A stretch of DNA of 64,000 bases from Bemisia tabaci (lineage: Eukaryota > Arthropoda > Insecta > Hemiptera > Aleyrodidae): assembly GCF_918797505.1 (NCBI RefSeq), contig NC_092800.1:682001-746000 (forward strand). The letters run 5' to 3'. How positions within the stretch are numbered: the stretch's first letter is position 1; each line of letters starts with the position of its first letter. Both the position numbers and the translations under genes were made by a program. The notes beneath the pieces are model-generated. The model worked only from the letters and a program-made list of their open reading frames with translations. It ran no database searches and was not told where the DNA came from. Positions 15,101 through 21,100 of the stretch are shown in pieces.

Positions 15101-18100
15101 TGAAAATTTCGAGGGAAAATATTCATATCTTCACTCAAAAATAAACATTTTATCCAAGTAAATTTGGCAACTCTCCAATGTTCATACGGCGTTCTTCCTT
15201 AGCACGGGAGCATTTATCCCAGAGTGCGGCGTGGAAGGCGATGTGGGTGACTCATGAGTGCGGGTCATTCGTGGTCCCTTGATCGTTACACAACCATCGC
15301 ATCGGATCGGGCCAGCATCGCGCATCGGGCAGAGATGAGGAATTTCACGAATCTCGGGTGCAGCACGATTGCATTTAAGGTGATTCGATGGACGCCATAT
15401 TTTGTGTCAGAACGGCATGCGATATATCGCATCAATTGGTTCCATATTTTCAGCTACTCGTCATTTTTCTCCTATTTTGAGATCGCACTTCTATTGTCAG
15501 GAGTCCAAAGCATTCACTTACTAATTTTAACAAAGAAATTCAACGTAATAGGTAAAGGCGTGGTTTTTTCAGAGAGAAAACATCGCATTCGATACTGATA
15601 TCGAAACTGCACTCGAATGCGATATTTTCTCTCTGAAAAAACGACGCCTTTATTACGTTGAATTTCTTTGTTAAAATTGGTAAGTGAGTGCTTTAGACTC
15701 CTGACAACAGAAGTGCGATCTCAAAATAGGAGAAACATGACGAGTAGCTGAAAATATGGAACCAATTGATGCGATATATCGCATGCCGTTCTGACACAAA
15801 ATATGGCGTCCATCGAATCACCTTAACTGTACTGCCTTGCTAAGGAAGAACGCCGTATGAGCCTTCAGGCGTTGCCATATTCCCTCTAATACAGAACGAT
15901 TTTACACGCGACATTGTGAATATTTTTCTTCAAATTTTTCAGACAACATTGTTCGCAATTTAGTGCAAAATATCTGAAAATTTCAAGGGAAAATATGCAT
16001 TACTTTCCTTAAAAATACATGTTTTATCCGGGGAAACTTGGCAACTCTCGAATGTTCATACGGCGTTCTTCCTTAGCACGACAGTGTAAATCAACGTGGC
16101 GCGCCGTCGGTTCAAGTGCAACTCAGAGCGACTAGGTAAAAAGAAACATTTGAGAACGAGCCTTTCAACTTCTTTGGCTTGCAACCTCCTCGAAGCCACC
16201 GAAAGTTCTGGGATTTCGATGTGCATCAGCAGAAACCCTCAAGGATGTTTCAAGTCAAAGTAATCTCATGGTGCATCTTAAAACAGGGTGTCTACGGACT
16301 CGGCGGGAAAAACTTGTCTCATTTTCCCACAATTTCCCTGACCAAGATAATCAAAACATTTTTCAGTATCAATTATCAATGAAATTCACGGCTAGCTTTC
16401 TTCAAATTATTCTAAAATCAGTCATAAAGTTTTAATCTTTTTGGACGATCACTTTATTATTCGATATTGTATGATTAACTCATTCTATAAAAAATCTGCG
16501 CATTACGACGAATACAGTTTAGCAGGTGCATATGACCGACCCCTGTCCCGAGTTGAACAAGTCATTCTTCATTCGTTTTGAAAGATCAACAAAAACCATC
16601 AAGATAACGTGCCGGTGGGGGAGGGGTGCATAAGATGCGTTTACTCGTGTTGGACACATTTTTCGCGAAAGCCCTGTCAACACTACTAGCAAAATTTCAC
16701 GGAACTTTGCGCGAAAGTTAAGTTCCGTAAACCTATCTCTGTGTGGACAAGGCCTACCATGTATAAGAAATTAACAAAAAAATTATGAAAGAACAAACAT
16801 AAATGTGGTTTAATAATTTTAACTTCCGCCGCCGGGCCGCGCTGACCGGACCGTGTTCGGCGCAACGCGTGAAGTATTCCTACAGTCTTGTAGGCGCTAT
16901 GCGGCGCCCGCACTGTGTTTGCCGCAATGCGTGACGTATTCATGCAGTCTTGTAGGCGCTAATATGTGTTACATGCCGACCGCCGCGTCGCGCCGCGGGC
17001 TTCTCCTTTCCATCTCAAGTTCTCGTCATTATTGCTCTCTGCGCCGCGCCGTTCCAGGCCAAATTCCGTGTTCGGTGTCTCTCTTGTATTCAAAGGAACA
17101 ATATTCTTTCTGACATAAGCCCTGAGATCCATAAGAATAAGAATGCATGCATGACAGGGATCATTTCACAATGGATGTAGTTCTTTCTCATTCAAATCCG
17201 TCCAATTTTTTGGGGGGGAAGAGAAATTTATTTAAAGAGTGAAATTTTTCGCCTGAAGTCGACCCACAGACAACAGAAGACTCAGATCTCAGGATACTGT
17301 GCGTATTTTTTGAAAAAAAATCATTTGAGGTTGGCAACCTTGAATCAGCCCTACGTTAACAGTGTAAAAGCAACGTGAATCACCCTAACTTGAACTTCAA
17401 ATATCTCTGATATTCGCAAGAGGTCTCAAGATCTTTTTGGTAGAATTGAAGTTGGATATCCGAGGATTAAGAAAATGTCTACCACCCAGAGTATTTTGCG
17501 TTTCAAGAGAGAAATCTTCTTTTGAAGTTGACGTCTTTTTCTCGTGTATTTCTAATGGATCAGTAATTCTTGACCCATTTTCCACCCACTTTATATTCAG
17601 ATTCGAAGTCGTTTTGAGCAAAAAATTTGAAAATGAACCATCAGAATTGTGAGTCAGAGATATCTTTAAGATGACAAACTCCAAAAAAAATATTCAGATG
17701 TCGAGCTGTGAATTTTTTATTTTTGTCCACAGAGGGCCGCACTGTGGGGCGTCCCAAATCTGGACACGCCCGGGGCCGGGGGTTTTGAACCTGACCAACG
17801 CAAGGGTCGGGCGGTCAGTCGGTTAGTGTGTCCAGGCCCGCCACAAGGGGGGGGCTACTGGGTCCTTGGTACCGGGGCCCGGGCCCTGGAGGGGCCCGTG
17901 ACGCAGGTGACAAACCACTACGAATTCATGTGTAACCCTTGTCTCGTAGGGAAAAGTGAAAAACTTACCCTAAAAATTCCGCAAAAGGTGAATAAAGTTT
18001 CAAAAACACGCTAGGGCACTATAAGATTTTTCTTACTTTTTTAGAGATTTTCAAGATTTTGAGTTTATGTAGAATGATATTTTTAGTAACTGTGTTTCAT

Positions 18101-21100
18101 TTTCTTCCGTTGTCGGATGCTAAGAGGCTCCTTTCTGGGCATCCTCGACTTCAATGGCTTGACTCCCTTGCCATAGACGTACGAAAGGGGAGTCTCGGGG
18201 GGCCCGGCTCTCCATAGAATTGAAAATTATCATCTGCCCCCTCAAAAAAAAAAATTATAGATGTTTTGAATGCAACAATTCGAAAGTTTTTGATGCTGAA
18301 AGTAAACAAAAAGGCGTAATTATTCTGCAGAAATTGATGGAAAATCTCCATCATAAGAGCTTCATAATGCGTCCAAATAGATTTAAAATTTCAAAAATTT
18401 CCCGGGGGAGGCCCCCCGGACCCCCCCCCCCCCCCCCGTGCTAGGGGCCCGGGCCAGAAAATTGGTACCAGGGCCCGAGATGGGATGTGGCGGGCCTGAG
18501 TGTGTCATTTGGATTATCAATTAGCGCTAAATTGTGTCACCTTAGTTATTGTCTTCACTTTCCGATATGTACGATCATTAATACATTATGAGGAGGGCAA
18601 CAGGGAGAACCCGGACAAAAGGGTATTTTCCCAGATGTTTTCTGCCATGCTAAGGAAAAACATCGTATGAGCCTTCAGGCGTTGCCAAGTTTCCTTTAAA
18701 AAAACTGAATTTACTGGGGAAATTTTGAATATTTTTCCCCCAAATATTTTTGACAATTTAGTACGCAATTTAATCTGAAACATCTGAAAATTTCAAAGAA
18801 AAATGTACATGAATGTCGTCAAAAATACATGTTGTATCAAGGGAAATTTGACAACTCTCGGATGTTCATCCTGCGTTCTTCCTTAGCACGGCAGTTTTGC
18901 AAGGATGGAAGATAAACAGGATGTCGATACAACTTTTTGACAACGAACAAAGGAACTTCTTTTCATTAATTTTCGCCTCCTCGTCTTACATTCTGTATTG
19001 GAAATTTCCACTGTTCCCAAATCACAACTCCAAACCGCAGGGGAAAAGGATTTTTCTGTATTCTTGGCGTTTAATGCAAACCCGATAGGAATCAAGATTC
19101 AACAATGTGGGGGTTTCGACGGTAAGAAAACTACGTGCGTAGTACGCTTAAATTTCATGAAAATTTTAGATCTCCATCGAAGTTTGGAACTTAATTCACG
19201 GTTCCGACGAGGATCAATGAAATAACTATGAGCGTGCTTTTTCCGAAAATGACCTCCCCCCCCCCCCCCCCTCCCTTTCCAAGGCAAGGAAATGTGGAAA
19301 CAAGTCGCGAGATTTCAGTTTGCATTGGTCAGGACCCAAGATTTTCAGATGATATTGGAATAACGTATGCTCTCTAATGCATAGAAATGAACCAAACAGT
19401 TGGAAATAAATTGTTAGGAGTACGATGATTATTTAGAGAAACTTTCGTGGGGGACAGTCAAAATAAAATATTGTAAAAAAGACTTACAATTTTGCATACT
19501 CACTTGCGCTATTTAACAATTTTAAAAATGGTTAACTAGCGCAAGTGAGTACGCTAAATTATATCTCTTTTTAACGAGATTATTTCTCCCTGATGAAAAC
19601 TTGGATCCCAATTTTTCCGCGATGCTCTAGTCTCAGTGACTGCATTCTGAAGTTTTTTGGACTGAAAAAAAGAGTTAAAATTCAAAACCCGGTAAACGCC
19701 ATCAAGTGATTGTACATGCAGTGTTTCTTCCTGCGAAATAACCTAAATGCCCCTACCTCATGAACATTTTATTAGAACATTTTTAGAAATTTTTAGTCTC
19801 ATAATCATGCCAAAAATCTTCTTCTCTCAGGCCACTAGGTTCTCATTGAATAAGAAAAACGGTTGCAAAATTCACAGCACCTGACGGCTGATAATTGACA
19901 ATGATGCACTAAATGATAGACGAAGGAGACAAAGGGAAAATGTAGTGATCTGATTAGTTCTCATATCGTCGCTTGGCTGACAAAAGGGCGTAACTATAAT
20001 TTGAGATGAGCCCTAGAAAGCACTGAGTTACATGGACAACAGGGCTCATCGTCGAGTGTAGTTACGCCCTTATGTCAGGAAGGCGACGATATGTGGACCG
20101 AGGAGAATAATGATGGAATAACTATGAGGTCTCCAGTGGGTTGCCGTTGGTTAATCAATTGATTACTTCCTTTGTCCATTTGCAACCACCCGCTTCCACC
20201 GATAGGATAGCTCCATTTTCTCCTCGACCTCTTTGTCTATAGCTTTGTCTATCAATCTCAGTAATCAGCCCGCTGGTTGCGCTTACCAAGTTTTGAATTT
20301 CCACTTTTCGTGATACCATGGCGACGCAAACCTATCGTCAATGGAGGTGTGATTTCTCTCAAGCAACTATTCTAACTCTCCGGAGATCAAATTGCATACC
20401 CAACGAATTGAAGGAACTTTGAATTAGGGGATCTGAAACCAACCAATCTTATTGAAAATGCTGTGTCGTGCCTTCACGCTAATACTAGGAGCTTGAGTCC
20501 TCCCGAGCAACTGTTTTAACTCTCCGGAAATTCATAGACAAGGATATAGAAAAAACAAAAGAAAAACGGAGCGATCCAGGGTGTCTACTTTTTTTTTCAT
20601 TTTGGGAAATCCTGATTTTTCCTTATTTTTAACTGCTAAATCCTGATTTCATAATTTTTGCAAATCCTGATCAAATTCTGATTTTTTGCGGAGAAAAATT
20701 ACAATTTCTGCATAAAAGTATGCGAAAGAAGCCCGGTCGGACGGCGGACTTTTCTCAAATCCTGGTTTTACGACCGATTTTTCCTTAAATCCTGATGAAA
20801 TCGGGATTAAATCCAGATTGACCTCAAATCCTGATAGAATCGGGAAAATCCTGATGCTAGACACTCTGAATTCTAGTTCAGACGAGTGGTTGTATTAAAC
20901 AAAGGGGGGGGGGGGGGGGGATGATGGCTAACTCGTAGGTTGCAGTTCGTTTGTCTAAAACTTACCTCCTTTGTCCATGACAACCAATGGCTTTTACCAT
21001 TAGGATCACTCCGATTTCTATTTATTTTCTTTGTATATAAGTTTGTCTATCATTTTCAATGATCAACCCGCCGACGGCGCTTGCCAAGTTTCGAATTTCC

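Noticed and set aside
15254..15598. 114-codon open frame
   Set aside because: Most of it lies in the left arm of the TTAA palindrome and reads into the loop; no similarity to a known protein.
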